From: Pseudomonas cichorii
Lineage (GTDB): Bacteria; Pseudomonadota; Gammaproteobacteria; Pseudomonadales; Pseudomonadaceae
Direction of reading: 5' to 3'
NCBI RefSeq assembly: GCF_015471405.1
Contig: NZ_BLVZ01000010.1
Coordinates: forward strand, 186,001 to 250,000
DNA length: 64,000 nucleotides
In this document: positions 42,121 through 52,028 of the stretch, piece after piece
Numbering within the stretch: the first letter of the stretch is position 1
Layout of the letters: each line of letters starts with the position of its first letter
Translations under genes and position numbers: made by a program
The notes under the pieces: generated by a model
The model's database searches: none
Told to the model about the DNA's origin: nothing
The model's input: the letters and a program-made list of their open reading frames with translations, nothing else

Positions 42121-43014
42121 TCAAAGCATGTCATTGAGTTCCAGCCGTTCGCGCAGGAACTCGATCAGGGCCTGAACCGGCCTTGAAGCCTGACGATGCT
42201 GCGGATAAACCGCCGACAGCGTCAGAGGCTCGGGACGCAGATCGTCCAGCACCCTGACCAGACTTCCGCTGCTCAGCGCGGCCCCCACAATGAAGGTCGG
42301 CAAGTAGGTGATGCCCAACCCGGCAATCGCTGCATCGCGCAGCAACTCGCCGTTATTGGTGCGCATGCGCCCGCTGACATTCAGGCTCACGGGTTTGCCA
42401 CTGCTCTGGAAACGCCACTGCACCTGACGGTTATGGCCGTAGGGCAAACAATCATGGGCATGCAGGTCTTCCGGTCTTTCCGGGCGACCCCGCTCGGCCA
42501 GGTAAACAGGGCTTGCGCAGTAAACCCTGTCGATCGTGGCGATACGCCGGGCAATCAGGCTGGAGTCTTCCAGCACGCCAATGCGCAGCACCAGGTCATA
42601 GCCCTCGCTGAGCAGATCCACCGGGCGATCACTCAGGTCTACTTCCACCGCCACATCCCGATAGCGCTGCAAGAACAACGGCAGCAGACAACCCAGATGC
42701 GCCACGGCAAACGACAGTGGCGCACTCAGACGCAAGGTGCCACGCGGTTCGCTGTTCTGCCCAGAAATACCCTGCTCGACCTGCTCCACTTCACTCAGCA
42801 GGCGCAAGGCTGACTCGTAATAACTCTGCCCCAGCGGGGTGACATCCAGACGCCGGGTCGAGCGATTGAGCAAGCGCACGCCCAGCCGCTCCTCCAGTTG
42901 CATCAAGCGGCGGCTGACGAACTGTTTGGACAGGCCCAGTTTGTCGGAGGCCGCCGTGAAACTGCCCGACTCCATGACCTGGCAAAAAATACGCATATCT
43001 TCAAAAGGGTTCAT
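42121..43014 (-). CDS. LysR-family transcriptional regulator
   Basis: A 297-residue LysR regulator, CrgA-like sub-branch: winged helix 1-60 (SFTAASDKLGLSKQFVSRRL) and effector domain with LSAPLSFAVAHLG and PTFIVGAALSSGSLVRVL. The start at 43014 fits (MNPFEDMRIFCQVMES); a longer frame to 43071 adds atypical residues. It is divergent from the secreted hydrolase and upstream of the binding-protein gene, so either could be its target. Confidence 0.88.
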   Translation of the reverse strand: MNPFEDMRIFCQVMESGSFTAASDKLGLSKQFVSRRLMQLEERLGVRLLNRSTRRLDVTPLGQSYYESALRLLSEVEQVEQGISGQNSEPRGTLRLSAPLSFAVAHLGCLLPLFLQRYRDVAVEVDLSDRPVDLLSEGYDLVLRIGVLEDSSLIARRIATIDRVYCASPVYLAERGRPERPEDLHAHDCLPYGHNRQVQWRFQSSGKPVSLNVSGRMRTNNGELLRDAAIAGLGITYLPTFIVGAALSSGSLVRVLDDLRPEPLTLSAVYPQHRQASRPVQALIEFLRERLELNDML

Positions 43015-43164
43015 TGTCACAACCTGGTTGACAGTTAAACGCTTTATAGCCGCTTTTTCGCCTTTCGGCACCCTATTAATCTGTGTCCATGGTGCAGCCG
43101 AGGCCCGAAGCCAGGACTGCCCTCACCCGCTAACCACTTTCGTTTTCTCAAAAGGACTGACCCC

Positions 43165-44187
43165 ATGAACACTCTGCAAAAAGCCCTGACCACCACCCTG
43201 CTCGCCCTGTCCGTCAACAACGCCTTTGCCGCTGGCAGCCCAGGCGTAGAGCACAACACTCAGGCCTTTCTCGAAGCACTGGCCGCTGGCGGTGGCAAGC
43301 CACTTGAGCAACTGAGCCCCAAGGACGCCCGTGCAGTGCTGACCGGCGCGCAGGCCTCGGTCAAGGTGGATCTGTCGGGCGTGGAGGTCAGCGAGCGTTC
43401 CATTGATGCCAACGGTCAGAAGATCACCCTCAAGATCGTCCGCCCTGCCAAGCTCAAGGGTGACCTGCCGGTGTTCATGTTCTTCCACGGCGGCGGCTGG
43501 GTGTTGGGCGACTTCCAGACTCACCAGCGACTGATCCGCGATCTGGTGGTGGGCTCCGGTGCGGTAGCCGTGTATGTGGATTACACGCCGTCACCTGAGG
43601 CGCAATACCCGACGGCAATCAACCAGGCCTATGCCGCAACCCGCTGGGTGGCCGAGCATGGCAAGCAGATCGGTGTCGATGGCAGCCGTCTGGCGGTGGC
43701 GGGCAATAGTGTAGGCGGCAACATGGCAGCCGTCGTTGCGCTGATGGCCAAGGAACAGCAAACCCCGGCGCTGCGATTCCAGTTGCTGCTGTGGCCGGTG
43801 ACCGATGCAAACTTCGATAACGGCTCCTACCAGCAATTTGCCGAAGGTCATTTCCTGACCAAAGGCATGATGAAGTGGTTCTGGGACAACTACACCACCG
43901 ATGCCGGCCAGCGTGCCCGGATCCATGCCTCGCCCCTGCAAGCCAGCAGCGAACAATTGCGTGGCCTGCCTGCGGCACTGGTCCAGACCGCCGAGTTCGA
44001 CGTGCTGCGTGACGAAGGCGAAGCCTATGCCCGCAAGCTGGATGCGGCAGGCGTGCCGGTTACGGCAGTGCGCTACAACGGGATGATCCATGACTTCGGC
44101 CTGCTCAACCCGCTGAACCAGGTGCCTGAAGTCCGCGCCGCGATGCGCCAGGCAGCTAACGAGCTGAAAGCCCACCTCGGCAACTGA
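43165..44187 (+). CDS. Secreted alpha/beta hydrolase, HSL (GDXG) family
   Basis: A 340-residue esterase or lipase with a signal peptide (1-23). The oxyanion motif HGGG is at 108-111, the nucleophile S182 sits in AGNSVGG, and D and H of the triad are in EFDVLRDEG and NGMIHDFG. The substrate is unknown; short acyl esters are typical. AAGGAC lies 8 bases upstream. It is divergent from a LysR gene and precedes the channel gene by 64 bases. Confidence 0.9.
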   Translation: MNTLQKALTTTLLALSVNNAFAAGSPGVEHNTQAFLEALAAGGGKPLEQLSPKDARAVLTGAQASVKVDLSGVEVSERSIDANGQKITLKIVRPAKLKGDLPVFMFFHGGGWVLGDFQTHQRLIRDLVVGSGAVAVYVDYTPSPEAQYPTAINQAYAATRWVAEHGKQIGVDGSRLAVAGNSVGGNMAAVVALMAKEQQTPALRFQLLLWPVTDANFDNGSYQQFAEGHFLTKGMMKWFWDNYTTDAGQRARIHASPLQASSEQLRGLPAALVQTAEFDVLRDEGEAYARKLDAAGVPVTAVRYNGMIHDFGLLNPLNQVPEVRAAMRQAANELKAHLGN

Positions 44188-44251
44188 TCAGCCACCCGCC
44201 ACAACCTGCCCGACCGGGCAGGTTCCAGCCTGTCATGCCCGGAGTCGCATC

Positions 44252-45679
44252 ATGTCTGTTCTGCTGAGCCATCCCTTGCTGTGGAGTGCCCTGTTGCTGC
44301 TGGCCGATGTGTCGATCTGGCATCTGTCGCCCATCCAGCTACGAGTGATTCGGGTCGGCATTCGCCTGGGTCTGTTCCTGGCCTTCAGTACGCTCATCAT
44401 CAATGCCGGTATCAGCCCGTTGCTGGCCCCGTCCTGGCCGGATGACAGCGTGCTGCAACTGGGTGCCACGGCACTGGCCATTCTCTGGTGGGTGTATGCC
44501 GCCCGTGTCTTGACCGTGCTGATCGGCCTGGCCTTGATGCACCGCATCGGTCATAGCGGACGCCTTCTTCAGGACGTGATAGGCGCGCTGGTGTTTCTGA
44601 TTGCAGTGGTTGCGGCGGCCGGTTATGTGCTGGAACTCCCCGTCAAAGGGCTTCTGGCAACCTCGGGCGCCGTGGCAATCATTGTCGGTCTGGCACTGCA
44701 AAGCACCTTGAGCGATGTGTTTTCCGGGATCGTGCTCAACACCACCAAACCCTATCAGGTCGATGACTGGGTCGCGATCGACGGTATCGAAGGCAAGGTG
44801 ACCGATATCGACTGGCGCGCCACACACCTGCTGACCGGCGCCGGCAGCACTGCCGTCGTGCCCAACTCCGTAGCGGCCAAGGCCAAGATCGTCAACCTGA
44901 GCAGGCCGACTCACATGCACGGTGTCTCGATCAGCATTCAGGTCCCCAACCATATCCGCCCACGCCGTGTGCTTGACGCACTGGATCGCACCTTGCAGGG
45001 CAGCAGCAGCCTGTTGCTTTCGCCAGCCCCGAAAGCTGTGCTCAAGGAAGCCGGCGAAAACATGTCCGAGTATGTGGCCAGCGGCTTTATCGCGGACCTG
45101 GGCAAGAAAGGCGAAGTGCGCAATCAACTCTTCGACCTTGCGCATCGCCACCTGGAAGCCGCAGGCATCGCTCGCCAGCCAGACGGCAGCAGCGAACCGA
45201 CTTCCCGTGCCCGGACCCTGCTCGAAGAGGTGAAAGTCTTCCGTTCCTTGAGTGGATCGGAGCGGGACCGACTGGCACAGAACATGACGGCGCAGCAGTA
45301 CTCGGCCGGTCAGGTGGTGCTGGATCTCAATGAGGTTGCCGATTGCCTGTTCGTCATCGCCACGGGAGTGGTCAGTGCCTCGGTCCCCGACGGCAACGAA
45401 CGGATCGAAGCAGGCCGCATGGGGCCGAGCGAAGTCATGGGCGAGCAAAGCATTCTCGCCGATACGCCTTCCGAAGCCTGCTTCACGGCCATGACCTCCA
45501 GCATCATTTATCGCATCGACAAGAACGTCGCACGGGCCTGCATGGAGCAATCCGGCCAGGTCAATAACGCGCTGCACAAATTGCAGGCGGTCCGGCAGAA
45601 GAACAGCCATTCGGCGCTGCTGGCAAGGCCGGCCCAGATCAAGAAAGGCGGCTTTCTCGGCTGGCTGAAAACTCGCTGA
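44252..45679 (+). CDS. MscS-family channel with cyclic-nucleotide-binding domain
   Basis: A 475-residue membrane protein: three to four N-terminal helices (about 7-145), the MscS pore and beta domain (about 140-300; ATSGAVAIIVGLALQSTLSD, FSGIVLNTTKPYQVDDWV) and a C-terminal CRP-like nucleotide-binding fold (about 325-445; VIATGVVSASV, GEQSILADTPS). It belongs to the bCNG-type channels, which respond to cyclic nucleotides more than tension. CCGGAG precedes the ATG. Whether it binds cAMP here is inference. Confidence 0.88.
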   Translation: MSVLLSHPLLWSALLLLADVSIWHLSPIQLRVIRVGIRLGLFLAFSTLIINAGISPLLAPSWPDDSVLQLGATALAILWWVYAARVLTVLIGLALMHRIGHSGRLLQDVIGALVFLIAVVAAAGYVLELPVKGLLATSGAVAIIVGLALQSTLSDVFSGIVLNTTKPYQVDDWVAIDGIEGKVTDIDWRATHLLTGAGSTAVVPNSVAAKAKIVNLSRPTHMHGVSISIQVPNHIRPRRVLDALDRTLQGSSSLLLSPAPKAVLKEAGENMSEYVASGFIADLGKKGEVRNQLFDLAHRHLEAAGIARQPDGSSEPTSRARTLLEEVKVFRSLSGSERDRLAQNMTAQQYSAGQVVLDLNEVADCLFVIATGVVSASVPDGNERIEAGRMGPSEVMGEQSILADTPSEACFTAMTSSIIYRIDKNVARACMEQSGQVNNALHKLQAVRQKNSHSALLARPAQIKKGGFLGWLKTR

Positions 45680-45880
45680 GAAAACACTGAAAACCGCAGG
45701 CCAGAGCACTGCGAAAAAGCAAATGGCGACTGATCGTCGCCTGCGAAATTAACAACGATTAACTCGTCAGCCCTGTTCCTGCACTCAAGAATGGCGCTCT
45801 CTGCGCAGACTTTTGCCCATCGAAAGGTGCTGACAACACAGCCAACCCATCCGCACCCTACCGCGATAATGGACATTGCC

Positions 45881-46327
45881 ATGACCCACGCTCCGCAATA
45901 CCCCTGCCCGACATGCAAACGCATGGAAGGCATCGAGAAGCAGACAGCAGTCAGCGGTGGCCTTACTCCCTGGCGCGAGCGCCTGGCCAAACAGTTGATC
46001 CTTGAGAGGCTGGGCGAAAATATCGAAGTCGCCGAACTGGCTCGCGCCTGTGCCTTGTCCAGGAGCTACTTCTCCCGGGCATTCAAATGCAGCACCGGCC
46101 TGTCCCCTCAGGGATGGATCCGCTGCCAGCGCATCGCCCGCGCCAAATGCCTGATCCAGCACACTGAAATGACCCTGACGCAGATAAGCCAGGAGTGCGG
46201 ATTCTGTGACCAGTCGCACTTCTCGCATATATTTTCCCGCGCCGAGGGCATCAATCCCTTTACATGGCGTGGCCATGCGCTAAAGAAAACACATCACACC
46301 GAGCATTTTGTCGCATCTGAATTCTGA
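45881..46327 (+). CDS. Single-domain AraC-type regulator with N-terminal CxxC
   Basis: About 148 residues, essentially only the AraC double helix-turn-helix (about 45-140; SRSYFSRAFKCSTGLSPQGW, CGFCDQSHFSHIFSRAEG). The short N terminus carries CPTCKRM, a possible metal or redox switch. There is no effector domain. The start is uncertain: ATG at 45869 or 45881, or a frame from 45791; 45881 has the best context (TGGAC). It lies between the channel and the wHTH-ATPase gene on the same strand. Confidence 0.8.
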   Translation: MTHAPQYPCPTCKRMEGIEKQTAVSGGLTPWRERLAKQLILERLGENIEVAELARACALSRSYFSRAFKCSTGLSPQGWIRCQRIARAKCLIQHTEMTLTQISQECGFCDQSHFSHIFSRAEGINPFTWRGHALKKTHHTEHFVASEF

Positions 46328-46426
46328 AATAAGAGCTAGATTGAAAGTCGCATCACGAGCAAGCTCGGGGGCGCATTTATCTGCCCGAAAAACAGCAGCC
46401 GGAGGCGACATAACAGGAATGAACCC

Positions 46427-49201
46427 TTGACCCTTCTCACCGAACTGGCTGTGCATTTCGGCCCTTATCGGATCTACCCTCAACAACGTCTGGTGCTGGA
46501 CGCCGACCGTCCCGTGCGGCTGGGTAGCCGCGCCATGGATATTCTGTTGATCCTGATCGAGAACGCCGGGGATATGGTCAGCAAGCAACAGCTCATGGCT
46601 CATGTCTGGCCAAGAAGCGTTGTTGAGGACGGCAACCTGCGCGTACACATGGCTGCCTTGCGCAAAGCGCTGGGCGATGGACAGTCCGGGCAGCGCTATA
46701 TTGTTACAGTTGCGCAACGTGGTTACAGCTTTGTCGCTCCCATCACCCTGCAACGGGTCGAACACAGGCCAAACGCCAATATGAATACCTCGACCAGCCA
46801 TAATCTGCCCACTCGTCAATCGCGTATTCTGGGACGTAATGCATTGGTCAACAGGCTGGCGAGCCAACTGCAACAACACCGTTTCATTTCACTGACCGGC
46901 CCCGGTGGCATCGGCAAGACCACGGTCGCATTGCGGGTCGCGGAACAACTGATAGGCCATTACCGCGATGGCATTCGCCTGATGGATCTGGCCCCCATTA
47001 CCGACCCGGCAATGATCACGACTCATCTGGCCATGCTGCTCGATATCGCAGCGCACGATGACGAGCCGATGAACCGTATCGGCGCGTTCCTGCGAGATCG
47101 ACAGATGCTGCTGGTGATCGACAATTGCGAACATATGGTCGATGCCATTGCCTTGCTGAGCGAAGGCATTCTGCTCAATGCGCCCGATGTGCATATTCTG
47201 ATCACCAGCCGCGAGAGCCTGCAGATCGATGGCGAGTTCGTGGAGCGCCTGGAGCCTCTGGACTGCCCGCCCGCTGCGGGAAAAAGCCTTGCCGAAGCCA
47301 TGAGTTTTGCTGCCCTGCAATTGTTCGTCGAGCGCGCGACGGCCAACCAGGAACACTTTGAACTGACTGAAGCCAACCTGCAGCTGGCCATTGAAATATG
47401 CCAGCGGCTCGATGGCATTCCGTTGGCTATCGAGCTGGCAGCCGCTCAGGTGGGCAACCTGGGCTTCAGTAATCTGCTTGAACATCTGCAAGCCAGCTTC
47501 CTCCTGCATGGCCAAAACCATCAGGGTGCATTGGCTCGCCATCAGACCTTGCGCGCCACACTGGACTGGAGCTTCCAGATGTTGAGCACCAGCGAGCAGA
47601 TCTGCCTGCAACGCCTGAGCCTGTTCAAGGGCCGCTTCAGCCTGGAGTCAGCCATGGCAGTGGTGACCGATCCAGAGATTACAGCGCCTGAAGTCTTTGC
47701 CACCCTGCCCCAACTGGTCACCAAGTCCTTGCTCAATGTCGAGTTCGTGGACGAAGACGTGCTCTATTACCTGCTCGATACCACCCGCAGTTATGCCCTG
47801 GAAAAACTGCGCCACAGCGAACAACTGCCGGCCATACGCGAACGCCATGCCCAACGCTGCCTGGCCATCATGCAGCAGGCTCATAGTGACTGGGAGCAAA
47901 TCCCCACTCATAAATGGACCGAGCGCTATATCCACAGCCTGGAAGACATCAGGGCTGCGCTGGATTGGGGGCTCGATAACTGGCATGCGCAGAAGCTGGT
48001 CATCGAACTGATCGCATACTGCACACCGCTCTGGCAGGAGCTTTCGCTGCTCAAGGAACATGGCTTTTATGTACGCAAGGCTTTGAAGCTGCTGGAAGCA
48101 GATCCATTTCCATCACCGAAACTGCTGATCTCTCTCAAGCTGGCACTGGGCAGCGTTTCCTATCACACGCACAGCAACATATCCGAAACGATGGATGCCT
48201 TCGTGACAGCCCAGGCACTGGCCGAACAGACTCATGATGTGGCAGGTCAGTTGCGGGCAATCTCCGGGCAAATGACCGTCAATCTGTGTCAGGGTCAGTA
48301 CAAGGAAGCCCTTGAAAAAAACCGGCAGTTCAATCGACTGGGCATGCGCACCGACCTCATCACCTGCCTGAGCACCCATCGTTTACGGGTATTGGCGCTG
48401 CATTTTTCAGGCGATCAGACTCTGGCGCGACAGAATGCCGACCGGGTCATTCAGCGCCTGGCACAAAGCGGGCATCTCAATCGATTCACCTATGGTTTCG
48501 GCGTGCAGTACGACCAGAGCGTTGCGGCCCTGACCATACAGGCGCGTATTCTCTGGCTGCAAGGTCGCCCCGAACTGGCCTGGCAGACAGCCCGGCAGGC
48601 GCTGGAGATTGCCTTGCAGATCAACCACGGAACCTCGATCTGCCACACCCTCTCCCTCGCCGGTTGCGCCATCGCGCTCTACAACGGCAATACCGAGACA
48701 GCCAGCGAATTATTGAAACTGCTGCGCGAACAGTCACAACGGCACTCGGCGCTGCTGTTCTATGACTGGGGGCAACACTATGCGCAGTTGATGGCATCTC
48801 CCGACACCGATATCAACTTTACGGACAGTGACGGGATTATCAGGGACATCATGCTCACCCTGCGCCAGGGGCAGATCGATGATGCCTTGTTCGAGCGGGC
48901 GCAAAGCGGAGCTGCCGGCTGGTGTACATCGGAAATCCTGCGGGCCAGGGCCGACAGCCTGCCGCCTCAAGAGGCAGACGAGGCCGAAGCCATACTGCAT
49001 AAAGCGTTGAAGGTGGCGAAAAAACAGGGAGCACTCGCCTGGGAACTGCGCAGCGCAACATCACTGGCGCGGCTCAAGCAGCGTCAGGGACATGAACGGC
49101 AGGCGTACGACGTGCTGGAGGCTGTCCATGCGCGGTTCACCGAAGGTTTTGCAACACCGGACCTGATCGCTGCCCGGCGACTACTCGACCAGTTGCAGTG
49201 A
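46427..49201 (+). CDS. wHTH-ATPase regulator (OmpR-type DNA-binding, NB-ARC-like ATPase, TPR-like tail)
   Basis: A 924-residue signal-transducing regulator: OmpR-type winged helix (about 8-106), an NB-ARC-like ATPase (about 135-420; P-loop GPGGIGKTT at 158-166, Walker B MLLVIDNCEH) and a long helical, TPR-like region (about 480-920). The start is a TTG; AGGA lies 8 bases upstream and no ATG exists near it in frame. The ligand is unknown. The 3' end overlaps a convergent, shorter paralogue by 21 bases. Proteins of this shape are found in Pseudomonas and related genera, mostly uncharacterised. Confidence 0.85.
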   Translation: MTLLTELAVHFGPYRIYPQQRLVLDADRPVRLGSRAMDILLILIENAGDMVSKQQLMAHVWPRSVVEDGNLRVHMAALRKALGDGQSGQRYIVTVAQRGYSFVAPITLQRVEHRPNANMNTSTSHNLPTRQSRILGRNALVNRLASQLQQHRFISLTGPGGIGKTTVALRVAEQLIGHYRDGIRLMDLAPITDPAMITTHLAMLLDIAAHDDEPMNRIGAFLRDRQMLLVIDNCEHMVDAIALLSEGILLNAPDVHILITSRESLQIDGEFVERLEPLDCPPAAGKSLAEAMSFAALQLFVERATANQEHFELTEANLQLAIEICQRLDGIPLAIELAAAQVGNLGFSNLLEHLQASFLLHGQNHQGALARHQTLRATLDWSFQMLSTSEQICLQRLSLFKGRFSLESAMAVVTDPEITAPEVFATLPQLVTKSLLNVEFVDEDVLYYLLDTTRSYALEKLRHSEQLPAIRERHAQRCLAIMQQAHSDWEQIPTHKWTERYIHSLEDIRAALDWGLDNWHAQKLVIELIAYCTPLWQELSLLKEHGFYVRKALKLLEADPFPSPKLLISLKLALGSVSYHTHSNISETMDAFVTAQALAEQTHDVAGQLRAISGQMTVNLCQGQYKEALEKNRQFNRLGMRTDLITCLSTHRLRVLALHFSGDQTLARQNADRVIQRLAQSGHLNRFTYGFGVQYDQSVAALTIQARILWLQGRPELAWQTARQALEIALQINHGTSICHTLSLAGCAIALYNGNTETASELLKLLREQSQRHSALLFYDWGQHYAQLMASPDTDINFTDSDGIIRDIMLTLRQGQIDDALFERAQSGAAGWCTSEILRARADSLPPQEADEAEAILHKALKVAKKQGALAWELRSATSLARLKQRQGHERQAYDVLEAVHARFTEGFATPDLIAARRLLDQLQ

Positions 49202-50656
49202 CGGAGTGTACGTCTCACAGACACGCCCATGAGCGAGATGTCTCGCAAAACGTGCTTCATATACTCGCCCATGACCGCTGTGTTGCAGTTTTTCCAGAGC
49301 ATAGAAGCGAGTGGTATGCAGGAAGCCATACCGTAACGTGCCGGTGTTTTGGGTTACCGACAGCAGCGATTTGTCTACCAATTGCTCCACAGCCTTGCAC
49401 ACGCAATCGGCACTCAACGAGGTACAGGCGATCACCTCAATGGCGGCCGCCAGCGTGAATGCCGATGTAAAGACCGCAAGGCGCTGAAACACGACTTGCT
49501 CATGAAGACTCAGGCGCTCGAAACTCCAGTCCAGCGAGGCCTTGAAGGTCTGATGCCGGGTGACGGCGGTGCGTCGGCCAAAGGTCAGCAACTGAAAGAA
49601 ATTGTCCAGTTGCGCCTGCAAACCCGATAGCCCGAAGACGTCGACTCGCGCAGCCGCCAGTTCGATTGCCAAGGGAATGCCATCGAGCCGTCGACAGATA
49701 TCGCCCACCACCGCGACATCCTGCTCGCGCAAGACAAAACCTTGCTGACATGCCTGGGCTCGACGAACAAATAGCTGCATGGCGGAATAGGCCATGGCGT
49801 CATGTGTACCGGCTGGCGCAAGGGCCAGCCCAGGCAAGCGCAACACTGACTCGCCTTCGGCATGCAGCGGTTGGCGACTGGTCACCAGAATCGACAGATG
49901 GGTACAGGCCGGCAACAAGGACTCGGCCCAACGTCGGCCGCTTTCGGGCTGATGTTCACAACCATCGAATATCAACAACGCACGACGTCCGGCCAAGGTA
50001 TCGACCAGACCATCCAGAGACAACTGCCGGGCAAGCCCCAGCGCCGTCACCAATTGATCGGCCACCTGCTGCGGGCCATCCAGCGCAGAAAAATCGATCA
50101 TCCAGACACCGTCCGGATAATGCCTGAGGAGTGATTCGGCGACCCGGCAGGCCACGGTTGTCTTGCCGATACCTCCAGGCCCGACCAGCGTCATGAAACG
50201 CCGGCCTGGCAACTGACGCACGATCTTGCCCACGACCTCGTCACGGCCAATGACCGGCGTCAGACGTGCTGGCAGATTATGCCGTGACGCAGGGGGCTCG
50301 CTGCACGGTTCGACATGCTGAACGCTGGCCACGAAGCAATAACCTCGCTGGGGAACCGTCTGGATGTAGAGCTGACCGTTACGCCCATCCCCCAAGGCAC
50401 GCCGAAGGGCTGCAACCTGTACACGCAGGTTGATGTCTTCGACGATAGAATTGGGCCAGACCTGGGCCATCAGGCTCTTTTGGCTGACGATGCTACCCGC
50501 GTGCGCGATCAGCACCTGAAGAATATCGAGCGCCCTGCCCCCCACACGCAACGCCGTATCGCCCTTCATCACAAGGCGTTGACGCACATGAAACACATAG
50601 GGACCGAAGCCCAGCACCGAATCGTTGTGAATGTTCTTGAGGCTGTCCATATCCAT
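49181..50656 (-). CDS. Shorter paralogue of the wHTH-ATPase regulator, lacking the helical tail
   Basis: A 491-residue protein with the same order: winged helix (about 15-112), P-loop GPGGIGKTT (159-167), LLIFDGCEHQ (Walker B) and end of the ATPase at YALEKLQHSG. It is clearly paralogous to the 924-residue neighbour (SIVEDINLRVQVAALRRALG against SVVEDGNLRVHMAALRKALG) but stops where that protein enters its TPR-like half. No ribosome site is evident for either of the closely spaced ATGs (50656, 50650). It is intact, not frameshifted, within its length. Confidence 0.82.
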   Translation of the reverse strand: MDMDSLKNIHNDSVLGFGPYVFHVRQRLVMKGDTALRVGGRALDILQVLIAHAGSIVSQKSLMAQVWPNSIVEDINLRVQVAALRRALGDGRNGQLYIQTVPQRGYCFVASVQHVEPCSEPPASRHNLPARLTPVIGRDEVVGKIVRQLPGRRFMTLVGPGGIGKTTVACRVAESLLRHYPDGVWMIDFSALDGPQQVADQLVTALGLARQLSLDGLVDTLAGRRALLIFDGCEHQPESGRRWAESLLPACTHLSILVTSRQPLHAEGESVLRLPGLALAPAGTHDAMAYSAMQLFVRRAQACQQGFVLREQDVAVVGDICRRLDGIPLAIELAAARVDVFGLSGLQAQLDNFFQLLTFGRRTAVTRHQTFKASLDWSFERLSLHEQVVFQRLAVFTSAFTLAAAIEVIACTSLSADCVCKAVEQLVDKSLLSVTQNTGTLRYGFLHTTRFYALEKLQHSGHGRVYEARFARHLAHGRVCETYTPSLQLVE

Positions 50657-50867
50657 TCATGCGCCGATAAACCCGGCTCTCCGGACCACCGCACGACCTT
50701 TGTAAAGGATTGGCGTTTATCTTGGCAGGCAGGAGCGTCGGGACAACCGGCACGGGAGACGTGATACGGTCATTGCGGTGCGCAATACGGACAATGGGGA
50801 GTGGAATCAGCCGTTGAAGCGCTCGTTGGGCTCGGAGGGAGCCGGGGCTATGCAGCCCCGCACAGTC

Positions 50868-51818
50868 CTAGCTGAATTGCTCACGATACTGGGCTGGCGT
50901 CAGCCCGATCCTGCCGCTGAATAAAAACCGCATGTGTCGCACGCTGCCGAAGCCGCTTTTATACGCCACGGTCTTGAGCGGCAGGTCCGTGGTTTCCAGC
51001 AGGTTCCTCGCGTGATCGATACGGGCGTTTTGCAGGAAGTCCATGGGCGTCATCCCGACTTCACGAGCAAAGGTGCGGGCAAAGTGTCGGGCACTCATGT
51101 TGGCCAATCCTGCCATGCGCTCGATGCTGAAGGCCTCGTCCAGATGCTCCAGCACATAGTTCTGCACACGAGTGATGGCGGTTTCCTGAAGGGCGACGGC
51201 AGTCATCAAGGGGCTGAACTGTGCCTGGCCGCCTTGGCGCTTCATTAATACCAGCAGCACTTTGGACACATCCTGAGCGACCTTCTTGCCATGGTCCTGA
51301 GCCACAACCGCGAGAGCGAGGTCGATACCGGCAGTGACGCCACCCGACGTCATGAGGTTGCGGTCCCGGATGTAGATCTGATCGGTTTCCACCTGCGCCT
51401 TGGGGAAACGCTTGATGAGCCGGTCCGTGTAATGCCAGTGGGTAGTGACGCGGTGCCCGTCGAGCAGCCCGGCATCTCCCAGAATGAAGGCCCCGGTACA
51501 GATGGAGCCATAGCAAGAAGAACGGGGCGCAACCTCATTCAACCAGTTCAATAAAGGCTGGTGCCTTTCGTTGTAAGCACCCGGCCCTCCGGGTATCAAC
51601 AGAAGGTCGTAATCCTCGATGGCCTGATCCATATGCCGGTCGGCCACGATGTTTACGCCGCTGGACGCACGAAGAGCGCCCTGCTCGGTCCCTATGGTCG
51701 ATATCTGATAGTGCTTATCGGGATGCAGGTAGCGATTGGCAATGGAAAAAACCTCGATAGGCCCAGCCATGTCGAGCAAGAGAAAGTCCGGGAATAGAAC
51801 CATCGCCACAGTTTTCAT
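50868..51818 (-). CDS. GlxA/FtrA-family AraC regulator with DJ-1/PfpI-like domain
   Basis: A 316-residue regulator: DJ-1/PfpI-like amidotransferase-type domain (1-175; LLLIPGGPGAYNE, SICTGAFILGDAGLLDGHRV) and an AraC helix-turn-helix pair (about 215-310). C107 lies at the position of the DJ-1 nucleophile. Ligands for this family range from choline metabolites to arginine. It is divergent from the pirin gene across a 210-base gap. A 210-base GC-rich gap also separates it from the paralogue regulator. Confidence 0.88.
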   Translation of the reverse strand: MKTVAMVLFPDFLLLDMAGPIEVFSIANRYLHPDKHYQISTIGTEQGALRASSGVNIVADRHMDQAIEDYDLLLIPGGPGAYNERHQPLLNWLNEVAPRSSCYGSICTGAFILGDAGLLDGHRVTTHWHYTDRLIKRFPKAQVETDQIYIRDRNLMTSGGVTAGIDLALAVVAQDHGKKVAQDVSKVLLVLMKRQGGQAQFSPLMTAVALQETAITRVQNYVLEHLDEAFSIERMAGLANMSARHFARTFAREVGMTPMDFLQNARIDHARNLLETTDLPLKTVAYKSGFGSVRHMRFLFSGRIGLTPAQYREQFS

Positions 51819-52028
51819 AAGTTGTGCATCACTTGAATAAGGTGGGAAGACAGACTGCGCATTATGACGAAGATGAGCCAGCTCTGCTGCACGCCCTTGA
51901 CTGTCAACCAGAACAGGACAGTCATTCGTTTTTCAGCTACTTATTACGCACTTCGATAACCAGTAACCTCTATCTCACTTGGTCGATACCTGAATGTGCA
52001 GCGTCGACATCTGGATGGAGAAAGAATC

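Noticed and set aside
44339..45709. Open frame of 456 codons on the - strand
   Set aside because: Antisense to the MscS-type channel, whose pore helix and nucleotide-binding fold are clear.
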